Shown here: positions 44,258 to 52,845 of the stretch, one piece after another
Layout: each line of letters begins with the position of its first letter
Position numbering within the stretch: position 1 is the first letter of the stretch
Source: Parapedobacter pyrenivorans_A
GTDB lineage: Bacteria; Bacteroidota; Bacteroidia; Sphingobacteriales; Sphingobacteriaceae
DNA length: 64,000 nucleotides
Direction: 5' to 3'
Assembly: GCF_041925275.1 (NCBI RefSeq)
Contig: NZ_JBHEUZ010000001.1
Location: forward strand, 434,001-498,000
The notes under the pieces: model-generated
What the model saw: the letters and a program-made list of their open reading frames with translations, nothing else
What the model was told of the DNA's origin: nothing
The model's database searches: none
Made by a program: the position numbers and the translations under genes

Positions 44258-45877
44258 CACCCCTACGTTGAACGGCTTTTCTATCGGTGCCTGATTGGCT
44301 GCTTCGATTCCCATCGAAATGACTTTCCGGGTGTCCAACGGATCGATGATCCCGTCTACCCACAGGCGTGCCGCCGCGTAGTAGGGCGTTGTTTGTTGGT
44401 CGTACCGCTCGGTTATTTCCTTCAAGAGGGCATCCTGCTGTTCCGCATCAATTTCCGTACCCGCTTTCTTCAACGATGCCGTTTGGATCTGGAGCAGCGT
44501 CTTAGCTGCTTGGCTGCCTCCCATCACGGCTATCTTTGCCGACGGCCACGCGAAAATAAGTCGCGGATCATATGCCTTCCCGCACATTGCATAGTTTCCC
44601 GCACCATAGGAGTTGCCCACTACAATGGTAAATTTGGGCACCACGGAATTGGCTACTGCATTGACCATCTTGGCGCCATCCTTGATAATGCCACCCTGCT
44701 CGGCCCGGCTACCCACCATAAAGCCCGTTACATCCTGCAAAAAGACCAACGGTATTTTCTTCTGGTTGCAATTCATGATGAAACGGGTCGCCTTGTCGGC
44801 CGCGTCCGAGTAGATCACGCCCCCAAACTGCATCTCCCCTTTCTTGCTTTTCACCACCTTGCGCTGGTTGGCCACAAAACCCACCGCCCATCCTTCCACA
44901 CGTCCCAACCCGCAGATGATGCTTTGGCCATAACCAGCTTTGTACTCCTCAAAATCGGAGTTATCTGCCAATCGGCGTATGATTTCGCCCATATCATACG
45001 GTTTCTCGCGCGAGGCGGGTAGAATACCGTAAATCTCCTGCTCGTCGAGCCTCGGGGGCACAGGTTTTATCCGGTCGAAACCGGCTTCCTTGGGTTTCCC
45101 CAGCATGCCCACGATGCGGCGGATGGCATCCAAGCAGGTTCTATCATCCGGTTGCTTGTAGTCGGTTACGCCCGATATTTCGCAATGCGTGGTTGCGCCG
45201 CCCAGCGTTTCGTTATCCACCGATTCACCGATGGCCGATTTGACCAAGTAAGACCCGGCGAGGAATACCGAGCCGGTACCGTCTACGATCATCGCCTCAT
45301 CGCTCATGATGGGCAGGTATGCCCCCCCGGCCACGCATGCTCCCATGATGGCCGCCAATTGCACGATCCCTTCACTGCTCATGCGTGCATTGTTGCGGAA
45401 GATACGCCCGAAATGTTCCTTATCCGGAAAAATCTCGTCTTGCATGGGCAGGTACACACCTGCGGAATCTACTAGGTAAATAATGGGAAGGCGGTTTTCG
45501 ATGGCAATTTCCTGTGCGCGCAGGTTTTTCTTGGCCGTCATCGGGAACCACGCCCCAGCCTTTACGGTGGCGTCGTTGGCCACCACCACACACTGGCGGC
45601 CGGCTACATAGCCGATACCCGCTACCACACCCGCCGACGGGCAGCCACCGTGCTCGGCATACATCCCCTCGGCGGCAGTTGCACCGATTTCCAGCCAGGG
45701 CCTGTCGGCATCCAGCAGGTGGTTTATCCGCTCGCGGGCCAGCATTTTACCTTTGGCTTTCTGTTTTTCGGCCGCTTTGGCACCGCCGCCGGCATACACA
45801 GCCTTCAATCGCTTGTTCAGGGCCGATAAGGCTTGTTTATTCAGATCTTCATTTTGGTTAAATTCAAGGTTTATCAT
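44246..45877 (-). CDS. Biotin-dependent acyl-CoA carboxylase beta subunit (methylcrotonyl-CoA carboxylase-like)
   Basis: Carboxyltransferase that moves CO2 from biotin to an acyl-CoA. From the ATG at 45877 it has 543 residues. The N-terminal half shows QDEIFPDKEHFGRIFRNNA and MGACVAGGAYLPIMSDEAM, and the C-terminal half VGNSYGAGNYAMCGKAYDPR; these are the oxyanion-hole regions, in the form closest to methylcrotonyl-CoA carboxylase. No biotin carboxylase/carrier subunit lies in the window. A GTATCTTG element is seven bases upstream. Its last codons (VIQT) and stop lie in a heptamer repeat. Confidence 0.92.
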   Translation of the reverse strand: MINLEFNQNEDLNKQALSALNKRLKAVYAGGGAKAAEKQKAKGKMLARERINHLLDADRPWLEIGATAAEGMYAEHGGCPSAGVVAGIGYVAGRQCVVVANDATVKAGAWFPMTAKKNLRAQEIAIENRLPIIYLVDSAGVYLPMQDEIFPDKEHFGRIFRNNARMSSEGIVQLAAIMGACVAGGAYLPIMSDEAMIVDGTGSVFLAGSYLVKSAIGESVDNETLGGATTHCEISGVTDYKQPDDRTCLDAIRRIVGMLGKPKEAGFDRIKPVPPRLDEQEIYGILPASREKPYDMGEIIRRLADNSDFEEYKAGYGQSIICGLGRVEGWAVGFVANQRKVVKSKKGEMQFGGVIYSDAADKATRFIMNCNQKKIPLVFLQDVTGFMVGSRAEQGGIIKDGAKMVNAVANSVVPKFTIVVGNSYGAGNYAMCGKAYDPRLIFAWPSAKIAVMGGSQAAKTLLQIQTASLKKAGTEIDAEQQDALLKEITERYDQQTTPYYAAARLWVDGIIDPLDTRKVISMGIEAANQAPIEKPFNVGVIQT

Positions 45878-45997
45878 GGTCCACAAGATACGTCATTCTT
45901 TTTTATCTTTTTTTCTTTTTTTGGGTTACCTTTCCCTTACCCGGGTATTAAAACGTAATTAAACAAGTTTGTTTTAAACACCAAAAAAGAAATTAAC

Positions 45998-46198
45998 ATG
46001 AAAAATGCATTCAAATTCGGCTTTTTAGGTTTGTTGGCTACCGTAGCTTTCGCTGCTTGCAACACCACCACTTCTGAAAGTGAAGAAACTGCTGATTCGT
46101 TGGCAACTGAAATCGAAGCACAAGTTGACGCTACCATCGATTCTATCGATTCTATCGGTGATGCCGCTATCGACTCACTGGATTCGTTGGTAAACTAA
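45998..46198 (+). CDS. Tiny, strongly acidic lipoprotein
   Basis: 66 residues with a lipoprotein signal (LLATVAFAAC, Cys21). The mature part has 12 Asp/Glu and no Lys, Arg or His, and ends in a repeating amphipathic pattern (IDSIDSIGDAAIDSLDSLV) with hydrophobic residues every three or four positions. It is flanked by its own AT-rich leader and a strong terminator, so it is probably expressed alone and perhaps abundantly. No known family recognised. Confidence 0.82.
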   Translation: MKNAFKFGFLGLLATVAFAACNTTTSESEETADSLATEIEAQVDATIDSIDSIGDAAIDSLDSLVN

Positions 46199-46219
46199 CT
46201 AACCGGATTGAGAAATTGG

Positions 46220-46260
46220 AAAAGGGGCTCCGCCGGTTGGCGGATGCCCCTTTTTCTTTT
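46220..46260 (+). terminator. Terminator of the mini-lipoprotein gene
   Basis: AAAAGGGGC with GCCCCTTTT and an inner TCCGCC/GGCGGA helix around a GGTT loop; one T is bulged. It is followed by a T-rich run and lies 21 bases after the stop. Confidence 0.93.
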
Positions 46261-46369
46261 GGCGCGTTCTCGAACTTTGGGCATGTCCGCTGCCCCTCCA
46301 AAATCAACACCTAAACTTAATATCAGCGTAACATCCACGAAACCTGCATAGGCCATATTTGCACGTGAT

Positions 46370-46483
46370 ATGACATACCTATTGGAAATAACCATTCTTG
46401 TGATTATCCTCGGCTTACTTGCGCTCGGGTATTTATTCCCGAAATACATTGACGTACGCTTCGAAGATGGTGACGACTACTAA
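46370..46483 (+). CDS. 37-residue single-pass membrane micro-ORF
   Basis: ATG at 46370, TAA at 46481-46483, two bases before the ATG of the LpxH-like gene. The product is a hydrophobic helix (ITILVIILGLLALGYLF) followed by PKYIDVRFEDGDDY, a charged, acidic tail. A near-consensus -7 box (CATATTTG) sits about 15 bases upstream. The placement and clean amphipathic layout favour a real gene, but it is too short to prove by eye. Confidence 0.5.
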   Translation: MTYLLEITILVIILGLLALGYLFPKYIDVRFEDGDDY

Positions 46484-46485
46484 CA

Positions 46486-47349
46486 ATGCCTATGAATAAA
46501 CGGAATGTAGATTTGGTGGTCATATCAGATGTGCACTTGGGCACCTACGGCTGCCACGCCAAAGAGCTCTTGCATTACCTCAAAAGCATTAAGCCGAAAC
46601 AAATCCTCCTCAACGGTGATATTGTAGACATCTGGCAATTCAGCAAACGGTACTGGCCGGAATCGCACATGAAGGTGGTACGGAAAATACTCAAATTCGT
46701 GGCCGATGGCGTACCGGTGACCTACCTCACCGGCAACCACGATGAGATGCTCCGCAAGTTCGCCGACTTCCGGCTAGGGTCGTTGACACTGACCAACAAA
46801 CTCTCCCTACGTGTGGGTAAAAAGCGGGCATGGGTATTCCATGGCGACGTATTCGACATATCCATGCAACACGCCAAATGGCTGGCGCGGTTGGGTGCCA
46901 TCGGTTACGACAGCCTCATCTTACTGAACAGCGTGGTTAACTGGATGCTCGTAAAACTGGGACGCGAGAAGATGAGCCTCTCCAAACGCATCAAAAACAG
47001 CATCAAGAATGCTGTGAAGTTCATCAATGACTTTGAGGTGACGGCTGCAACGCTGGCCATTGAAAAAGGCTACCAATACGTCATCTGTGGCCACATACAC
47101 CAGCCCGAAATCCGCGTGATAGAAACCGAAAAAGGCCACGTAACCTACCTCAACTCGGGCGATTGGGTGGAAAACCTCACCGCACTGGAATACCACAAAG
47201 GCAGCTGGCGGATATACCGGTATGAAGCAGCGGATTACGCCGATGTGCTGCCCGATGCGGACCTTTCTGAAAACGATAGCCTAAGCGATAAACTCGACAT
47301 CAAACAACTGCTCGGTCTGCTGCAATCGGAGCCTATCGTTGATAATTAA
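46486..47349 (+). CDS. LpxH-like metallophosphoesterase
   Basis: Calcineurin-type phosphoesterase of 287 residues, related to UDP-2,3-diacylglucosamine diphosphatase. All metal motifs are present: SDVHLG, NGDIVDIW, TGNHDEM, FHGDVFD and CGHIHQPE. It differs from the second family member at 60953 by a long helical insert near residues 130-180 and an acidic C-terminal tail, so it may act on another nucleotide-lipid or phospholipid. The ATG at 46492 (MNKRN) is an alternative start. Its stop codon lies in a heptamer repeat. Confidence 0.88.
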   Translation: MPMNKRNVDLVVISDVHLGTYGCHAKELLHYLKSIKPKQILLNGDIVDIWQFSKRYWPESHMKVVRKILKFVADGVPVTYLTGNHDEMLRKFADFRLGSLTLTNKLSLRVGKKRAWVFHGDVFDISMQHAKWLARLGAIGYDSLILLNSVVNWMLVKLGREKMSLSKRIKNSIKNAVKFINDFEVTAATLAIEKGYQYVICGHIHQPEIRVIETEKGHVTYLNSGDWVENLTALEYHKGSWRIYRYEAADYADVLPDADLSENDSLSDKLDIKQLLGLLQSEPIVDN

Positions 47350-47379
47350 TTTTCAATTTTAAACAATCAATTGTCAATT
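47345..47379. repeat. Heptameric repeat array across the phosphoesterase stop codon
   Basis: Five 7-base units run from 47345: ATTAATT, TTCAATT, TTAAACA, ATCAATT, GTCAATT. The stop codon at 47347-47349 is within the first unit. The ends can pair imperfectly as a hairpin. Confidence 0.65.
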
Positions 47380-47415
47380 AACCCCTATAATTGTAGGGCC
47401 GTTGAGCGTAGACAA

Positions 47416-48396
47416 ATGATTAATCAGTTCCGTAAATACACACCATTAAACATCCTGCTTTTATCTGTGGTGGGGCTCGTGCTCTGCCTGGGTGTGTTTT
47501 TGCACTTACCCGATGACCTGATGCCGGTATTTTTCGAGCCAGCGATCAGCAACTTCACCGGCAAGCTCTCGCCCGAAAACATATCGCCCGAAGCGAACGT
47601 AATCATTACGCTGGTACTCACCATTATCCAGGCGTTGCTCATCAACACGATCGTAAACCGCTTCGGCCTCGTGGGGCGGTCAAGTTTCCTGCCTGCGCTG
47701 ATGTACATGACGCTGGCCAGCCTTATGTTGCCCTTCCTGGTATTGTCGCCGATACTGATATGCAATTTCCTGACCATCTGGATGCTAGACAAGCTACTCA
47801 GCATTTACCGGCGGGCTGAAATCAAGCCATTGATGTTTGACCTGGGCATGATCGTGGCACTGGGCAGCCTGGTTTACTTCCCGTTTATCGTGATGCTGCT
47901 GCTGCTGTGGTGCAGCTTGATGATTTTCCGTCCGTTGAACTGGCGCGAGTGGGTAGCCATACCTATCGGTTTCGCTACGGTTTACTTCTTGCTCGGTGTC
48001 ATCTACCTATGGTTTGACCGAATGGATGCCTTTTACGAAATCTGGCGGCCGTTCACCTATCCGTTTCCGACGTCCATACATATCGATATTTACGATTACC
48101 TGGTATTGCTTCCCTTGGTGGCCATTCTCGTGCTTTTTGTCATCACCCTCCGGAAAAACCTACTAAAAAGCGTAGTGCACATACGCAAATCATTCCAGCT
48201 GCTGTTTTGCATGTTTGCGCTAGCAGCTGTCTCTTTTTACCTCAACGCCGATTGGTCCATCAACCACTTCCTGCTGGCGGCACCACCCATTGCCATCTAC
48301 CTGACGTACTATTTCAGTTACGCCACCAAAAGATGGTTTTATGAAAGCATCTTTGCATTATTACTGCTCACGATCATTTATTTCCAGTTTTTCTAA
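47416..48396 (+). CDS. DUF6427-type polytopic membrane protein
   Basis: 326 residues from the ATG at 47416 (MINQFRKYTPLNILLLS); the frame continues upstream only through repeat sequence. About eight to nine hydrophobic helices, with a short extracytoplasmic loop at about 35-60 and aromatic-rich helices (NADWSINHFLLAAPPIAIYLTYYF). It resembles the uncharacterised Bacteroidota DUF6427 family. It precedes the outer-membrane barrel and lptC, so an envelope role is plausible, but no function is known. Confidence 0.8.
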   Translation: MINQFRKYTPLNILLLSVVGLVLCLGVFLHLPDDLMPVFFEPAISNFTGKLSPENISPEANVIITLVLTIIQALLINTIVNRFGLVGRSSFLPALMYMTLASLMLPFLVLSPILICNFLTIWMLDKLLSIYRRAEIKPLMFDLGMIVALGSLVYFPFIVMLLLLWCSLMIFRPLNWREWVAIPIGFATVYFLLGVIYLWFDRMDAFYEIWRPFTYPFPTSIHIDIYDYLVLLPLVAILVLFVITLRKNLLKSVVHIRKSFQLLFCMFALAAVSFYLNADWSINHFLLAAPPIAIYLTYYFSYATKRWFYESIFALLLLTIIYFQFF

Positions 48397-48441
48397 CTGA
48401 TTTATAAGCAGTGTTTTAACCTTTTTTAACAAAAAGGATGG

Positions 48442-48471
48442 CTTGCGGCAACTAAAATTTAAATAGCTTTG
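48442..48471 (+). promoter_or_regulatory. Promoter of the barrel-lptC operon
   Basis: CTTG at 48442-48445, 18 bases, TAGCTTTG at 48464-48471. The predicted leader is about 80 bases. Confidence 0.55.
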
Positions 48472-48556
48472 CATACATTTTTTGATCATTGAATTTACTG
48501 ATTGTCAATTAATAGGTATTTTATAGACATCATCATTCCGTTTTTTAAGTTAACCC

Positions 48557-49888
48557 ATGCAGCACCGCATATCGAAGTCCCTTTACACTAACATGCACTT
48601 TACCCCTGGCGTTTTCGTACTATCCATATTCCTGCTGCTCTCAACGGCGGCACAGGCGCAACGCGCTACCACCAGCTCACCGTATTCGCGCTACGGACTT
48701 GGGGAAATGCGGGGCGACGCACTGCCACAGACGCGTGCCATGGGTGGTATTGCCACAGGCGTACGCTATCAAAATGGGTATGGCAACATCAACGTGGGCA
48801 ACCCGGCTTCTTACTCGGCATTGGGCCTCACCACCATTGACGTGGGCCTCTTTGGCAACATTACCCAATTGGGCAAAAACAACCTCACTGAAAATTCGTA
48901 CAATTTTTCCCTTAGCCACATCAACTTCGGCATCCCTTTGGGGCGGCCGGGCGGCATCAGTTTTGGAATCATGCCCTTTTCTGACGTGGGCTTCAGTTAT
49001 GCCATTCCGGGCACCATTGACACCACCGATATCCGCACCGTGTATGCGGGCGCTGGCGGTACCACCAAAGCCTACCTTGGCTATGGTGTGCAAATCAACA
49101 AGAACTTCAGTGTGGGTGTAAATGCTTCGTATGTTTTCGGTACGCTGGAACGTATCAACTCCATTGAATTTCCCAACGACGTGGGGGCGCTGAATGTGCG
49201 TACCGACAGCAGCCAATATGTGAAGGGATTCAGCTTCGACTACGGGGCTCAATATTTCCAACCGTTGGGCAACAACGTCAATCTGACCATCGGCTACGGC
49301 GGAACCGTGGGCTCGCCGCTTAATACCAGCACCTCACGGGTAATAACCAGGACCCCTACCAGTGTGGAAGACGACCAGGAGAACCTACCCGTGGATACCG
49401 TGTCTGTAGACGAAGGCATGAAGCAACGGATCACCATGCCCATGAAACATAGTGTGGGATTCAGTATAGCCAAAGGGAATAACTGGCTGGTTGGCGCTGA
49501 TTTCAACTACGCCAAGTGGAGCGACTACCGGGTGGGCAATGGCAATCCGCAATTGACAGACAGCTATGGTTTCGCCGTGGGCGGCCAAATCACACCCGAT
49601 GTGACTTCGGTGAATTATCTCGGCGTGGTAGACTACCGGCTGGGCTTCAAGTACGACAAATCGTACATCAATATAGACAACCAAGACATTAACCGAATGG
49701 CACTGACCGTGGGCTTCGGGTTTCCGCTGCCTTCCCTGTTTGGTACCTCATTCTATAAAATTAACTTCGCCACCGAATTTGGCCAAATGGGCACGCTATC
49801 CAACAACTTGGTGCGCGAACGTTATATTAACTTCAACTTAGGGTTTACGCTCAACGATAGCTGGTTCAGACGCAGGTACAATGACTAG
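48557..49888 (+). CDS. Outer-membrane beta-barrel protein, FadL/PorV-like
   Basis: 443 residues with a long signal region (cleavage after TAAQAQ, about residue 34) and then repeated strands of a large barrel. The segment SPYSRYGLGEMRGDALPQTRAMGG at the mature N-terminus is typical of a Bacteroidota outer-membrane family related to FadL/OmpP1 transporters. It ends with aromatic strands (YINFNLGFTLNDSWF). It is 26 bases upstream of lptC and likely shares its transcript. Cargo unknown. Confidence 0.8.
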   Translation: MQHRISKSLYTNMHFTPGVFVLSIFLLLSTAAQAQRATTSSPYSRYGLGEMRGDALPQTRAMGGIATGVRYQNGYGNINVGNPASYSALGLTTIDVGLFGNITQLGKNNLTENSYNFSLSHINFGIPLGRPGGISFGIMPFSDVGFSYAIPGTIDTTDIRTVYAGAGGTTKAYLGYGVQINKNFSVGVNASYVFGTLERINSIEFPNDVGALNVRTDSSQYVKGFSFDYGAQYFQPLGNNVNLTIGYGGTVGSPLNTSTSRVITRTPTSVEDDQENLPVDTVSVDEGMKQRITMPMKHSVGFSIAKGNNWLVGADFNYAKWSDYRVGNGNPQLTDSYGFAVGGQITPDVTSVNYLGVVDYRLGFKYDKSYINIDNQDINRMALTVGFGFPLPSLFGTSFYKINFATEFGQMGTLSNNLVRERYINFNLGFTLNDSWFRRRYND

Positions 49889-49914
49889 CGGGTCGTTGTA
49901 GCAATCGACGGGAA

Positions 49915-50502
49915 ATGGGTAAGCTTGGCAGAAATACGCAGTTTGTAAGAGGGTATGCCCTGCTAGGAGCCTTGCTGATTACGGCCTGCGAAACCGACCT
50001 GAAGGAGGTAGACCGGATTGCGGCCATCCAAGCGGAAGAACCCGTAGACATCTCGTTGGGCATTACCGTGGTATACAGCGACTCGGCGGTGGTGAAGGCA
50101 CAGATGACCGCCCCCGAAATGCGCCATTATAACATAGAAGAACCCTATTACGAATTCCAAAAGGGCGTAACCATCGTTTTCTATGATGAGAACGGGGCAG
50201 AAGCGCAACGGATTACCTCCGATTATGCCATCCAGAAAGAAACGCAAGAGTTGATCGAATTCAAGGGCAATGTGGTCATTACACTCGCCGACGGGTCCAT
50301 TATCAAAACGGAAGAGCTCATCCATGACCAGAAAGCCAACACCTTTTATAACCACGTGCCAATCGAAGCGTATTTCAAAGATGAGCGTGGCAACCTGATG
50401 GGCACTTCTTTCACATCGGATGCCAGCTTCGAAGACATTGTGGTGCAGAACATGACCGGATTGCGCAGGCTCGAAGATGGCCAGGCCCCCACTTTCCGGT
50501 AG
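49915..50502 (+). CDS. lptC: LPS export protein LptC, lipoprotein form
   Basis: Bridges the inner-membrane Lpt ABC transporter to LptA in lipopolysaccharide export. 195 residues with a lipobox (LLITAC, about Cys25) instead of the membrane helix found in enterobacteria; this is usual in Bacteroidota. The body is the beta-jellyroll of the OstA/LptC type (VDISLGITVVYSDSAVVKAQ, KGVTIVFYDENGAEAQRITS, EFKGNVVITLADGSIIKTEE). Preceded by the barrel gene and followed by a PpiD-like chaperone. Confidence 0.88.
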   Translation: MGKLGRNTQFVRGYALLGALLITACETDLKEVDRIAAIQAEEPVDISLGITVVYSDSAVVKAQMTAPEMRHYNIEEPYYEFQKGVTIVFYDENGAEAQRITSDYAIQKETQELIEFKGNVVITLADGSIIKTEELIHDQKANTFYNHVPIEAYFKDERGNLMGTSFTSDASFEDIVVQNMTGLRRLEDGQAPTFR

Positions 50503-50548
50503 CGGCCAGCAATTTATTTAAGTTTTTACGCTTTTTTTGATAAAAGTC

Positions 50549-50560
50549 GTATCTTGCGCC
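50549..50560 (+). promoter_or_regulatory. Variant promoter element GTATCTTGCGCC
   Basis: TATCTTG is one base short of TATCTTTG. The same 12-mer followed by GTTTTGAAA occurs at 54804-54824 before the polyprenyl synthase gene. Likely drives the PpiD-like gene with a leader of about 80 bases. Confidence 0.45.
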
Positions 50561-50644
50561 TCGTTTTGAAAATGTGGATACAACCACCTGAAAACAAGAA
50601 TTTGACACAACAGATAACAGCTTAAAAACAGTTTTACACAGGCT

Positions 50645-52753
50645 ATGGGATTGATGAATTATTTACGCAACCGGGCGGGGACGATCATTGTTGTCTTTAT
50701 TGGTTTTGCGATAGTTGCGTTTTTATTGGGGGACATAATCAACTACGGCACGCCGTTTTGGGCACGCCACCAGAATCAGGTAGGGAGCATCAACGGCGAG
50801 GCGATCGATATCAATACGTTCAACGTGCAGGTAGACCAAACCTCGGAAATGTTCCGGCAGCAGATGGGTGGCGGCAACCTGAGCCCGCAGATGAAGTCGT
50901 GGGCGGTGCAGCAAGTGTGGGGCCAATACCTTAACCGTGAATTGTTGAAAAGTGAAGTAGAACGCATCGGCCTCTCCGTTGGGAAAACAGAGCTGAACGA
51001 CCTGGTGCAGGGCGATAATCCCTCCGCGCAGATCCAACAGGCTTTCCGAAATCCGCAAACGGGCCAGTTTGACCGCAGCCAACTCAGCACCTTCATTTCG
51101 CAGGTAAATACCTTGCCCCAGGGCCATGAGGCCCACGGACAGTGGGAAGCACTCTTGCAGAACGTCATCGACGAACGCCTGAGCACCAAATACAATAACC
51201 TTGTCAGCAACAGCATCTACGTCACCACGCTTGAGGCGAATGCTGCATACAGCCAACGCAACAAGCTGGCTAATTTCGAATACGTACTGCTCGATTACCA
51301 ATCGGTGCCCGATAGCGCGGTTACCATCACCGAGCAAGACTACAAGGATTATTACAATGAAAATAAAGGGGTCTTCAAAAACCCCGAAGAAACCCGTAGT
51401 CTGGAATATGTGGTATTCGATGCCAGCCCGAACGCCCAAGATACGGCACGGATACGGACCACTGTTGAGGAACTGAAAACACAGCTGGCCGAAACGAAAA
51501 CAGATTCGTTGTTTGCCGCTGTCAATTCCGACACGAAATACCCCTATATTTTTTACAAGCAGGGTCAACTCAGCCCCGCGTTAGACACGCTGGTGTTTGG
51601 TGCGCCCGTAGGCAACACGGTAGGCCCGGTACTGGACAATGGACGGTTCGAGATTGCCAAAGTGGTGGAATCATTGGTTGGTCCCGATTCGGTCAAAGCC
51701 AGCCACATCCTGCTCAACCCGGCCATCGAAGGCGGTATGGACAAGGCAAATGCCAAAGCCGATTCCATCAAAGGGTTGATTGAAAAAGGCGAAAGTTTTG
51801 CCGCGTTGGCCATCCAATTCAGTACGGACGAGAACAGTAAAATAAACGGCGGTGAGCTGGGCACATTCGCACGTGGCAGCATGGCTCCTTTTGAAGACGC
51901 TGTTTTTGGGGCGAAAAAAGGCGACGTGGTCGTTACTTCTTCCCAATTCGGCATCCACATCATCAACGTGGAAGACCAGATCGGTTCTTCACGGTATGTA
52001 AAAGCGGCCATCATCGATAAGCAGATAAACAGCGGCCGGGAAACCCTCGAAGCCGCCTATCGGCAAGCTACCCAATTTTTCGGCGAAGTGGGCAACGCCG
52101 ATTTCCAGGAAGCAGCAACCAAGCAGGGGCTATCCGTACTCAAGGCCGACCAAGTAACGGCCATGGAGACCATGCTAACGGGAACCGAAGTACCGCGTGA
52201 ACTCGTACGGTGGGCTTTCGACGCCGACAAGGGCGACGTAACCGACAAGATACATGAGTCTGAAAACCACTATATCGTAGCGCGGGTTACCGGCATACGC
52301 AAGGCAGGCCAATTGCCGCTGGAAGCCGTGAAAGGCGAAATGGAAGAGGTGGTACGTAACCGGGCGAAGGCAAAGAAGCTGATCGCACAGGCCGAAGAGG
52401 CCGCCAACGGTGCCACCAGCCTCGCCCAGATCGGCCAAAAATTGGGCAAAACCCCGGCACAGGCAGAAAACATCGTATTTGCCAACCCCGTTATACCGGG
52501 AGTGGCCCAAGAAAACGCGGTTGTGGGCACCATCTTCGGGCTGCAACCCAAGCAACCATCCAAGCCGATAAGAGGCTCTCAGGGTGTATATGTGGTTGAA
52601 GTGACCGGCTTTGTAAACCCAGAGGCCCCGGCCGACCTGAGTACCCAGAAGCAGCAGCTTTCGCAATCACTATCGCAGCGCATTTGGTCGTTGGCATTCC
52701 AGGCACTGCAAGACAAAGCCGACGTGGTAGACAACCGTGCGCGGTTCTTTTAA
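50645..52753 (+). CDS. PpiD/SurA-type periplasmic peptidyl-prolyl isomerase
   Basis: Inner-membrane-anchored chaperone that folds exported proteins. 702 residues: an N-terminal helix (about 11-34, GTIIVVFIGFAIVAFLLGD), a SurA-like helical chaperone region (about 40-230), and a parvulin domain near 350-450 (SVKASHILLNP, AIQFSTDENSKINGGELGTFARGSM, SSQFGIHIINVED). A C-terminal helical region follows. The layout is that of PpiD. It stands downstream of lptC in an envelope cluster, with its own promoter. Confidence 0.93.
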   Translation: MGLMNYLRNRAGTIIVVFIGFAIVAFLLGDIINYGTPFWARHQNQVGSINGEAIDINTFNVQVDQTSEMFRQQMGGGNLSPQMKSWAVQQVWGQYLNRELLKSEVERIGLSVGKTELNDLVQGDNPSAQIQQAFRNPQTGQFDRSQLSTFISQVNTLPQGHEAHGQWEALLQNVIDERLSTKYNNLVSNSIYVTTLEANAAYSQRNKLANFEYVLLDYQSVPDSAVTITEQDYKDYYNENKGVFKNPEETRSLEYVVFDASPNAQDTARIRTTVEELKTQLAETKTDSLFAAVNSDTKYPYIFYKQGQLSPALDTLVFGAPVGNTVGPVLDNGRFEIAKVVESLVGPDSVKASHILLNPAIEGGMDKANAKADSIKGLIEKGESFAALAIQFSTDENSKINGGELGTFARGSMAPFEDAVFGAKKGDVVVTSSQFGIHIINVEDQIGSSRYVKAAIIDKQINSGRETLEAAYRQATQFFGEVGNADFQEAATKQGLSVLKADQVTAMETMLTGTEVPRELVRWAFDADKGDVTDKIHESENHYIVARVTGIRKAGQLPLEAVKGEMEEVVRNRAKAKKLIAQAEEAANGATSLAQIGQKLGKTPAQAENIVFANPVIPGVAQENAVVGTIFGLQPKQPSKPIRGSQGVYVVEVTGFVNPEAPADLSTQKQQLSQSLSQRIWSLAFQALQDKADVVDNRARFF

Positions 52754-52777
52754 CAACAGGCACTAAACTTTATTTCG

Positions 52778-52785
52778 TACCTTTG
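52778..52785 (+). promoter_or_regulatory. -7 box TACCTTTG before the DUF2480 gene
   Basis: Exact TAnnTTTG match one base before the terminator stem at 52787. No good -33 partner. Transcripts would start inside the left arm of the hairpin. Confidence 0.45.
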
Positions 52786-52786
52786 T

Positions 52787-52821
52787 ATCCGGATAACGGT
52801 CGCCGTTATCCGGATTTTTTT
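52787..52821 (+). terminator. Strong terminator after the PpiD-like gene
   Basis: ATCCGGATAACGG and CCGTTATCCGGAT form a perfect 13-base-pair stem with a TCG loop, then seven T's. It lies 33 bases after the stop. Confidence 0.93.
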
Positions 52822-52845
52822 ATTAGGGAAACGAGAGGTAGTTAG

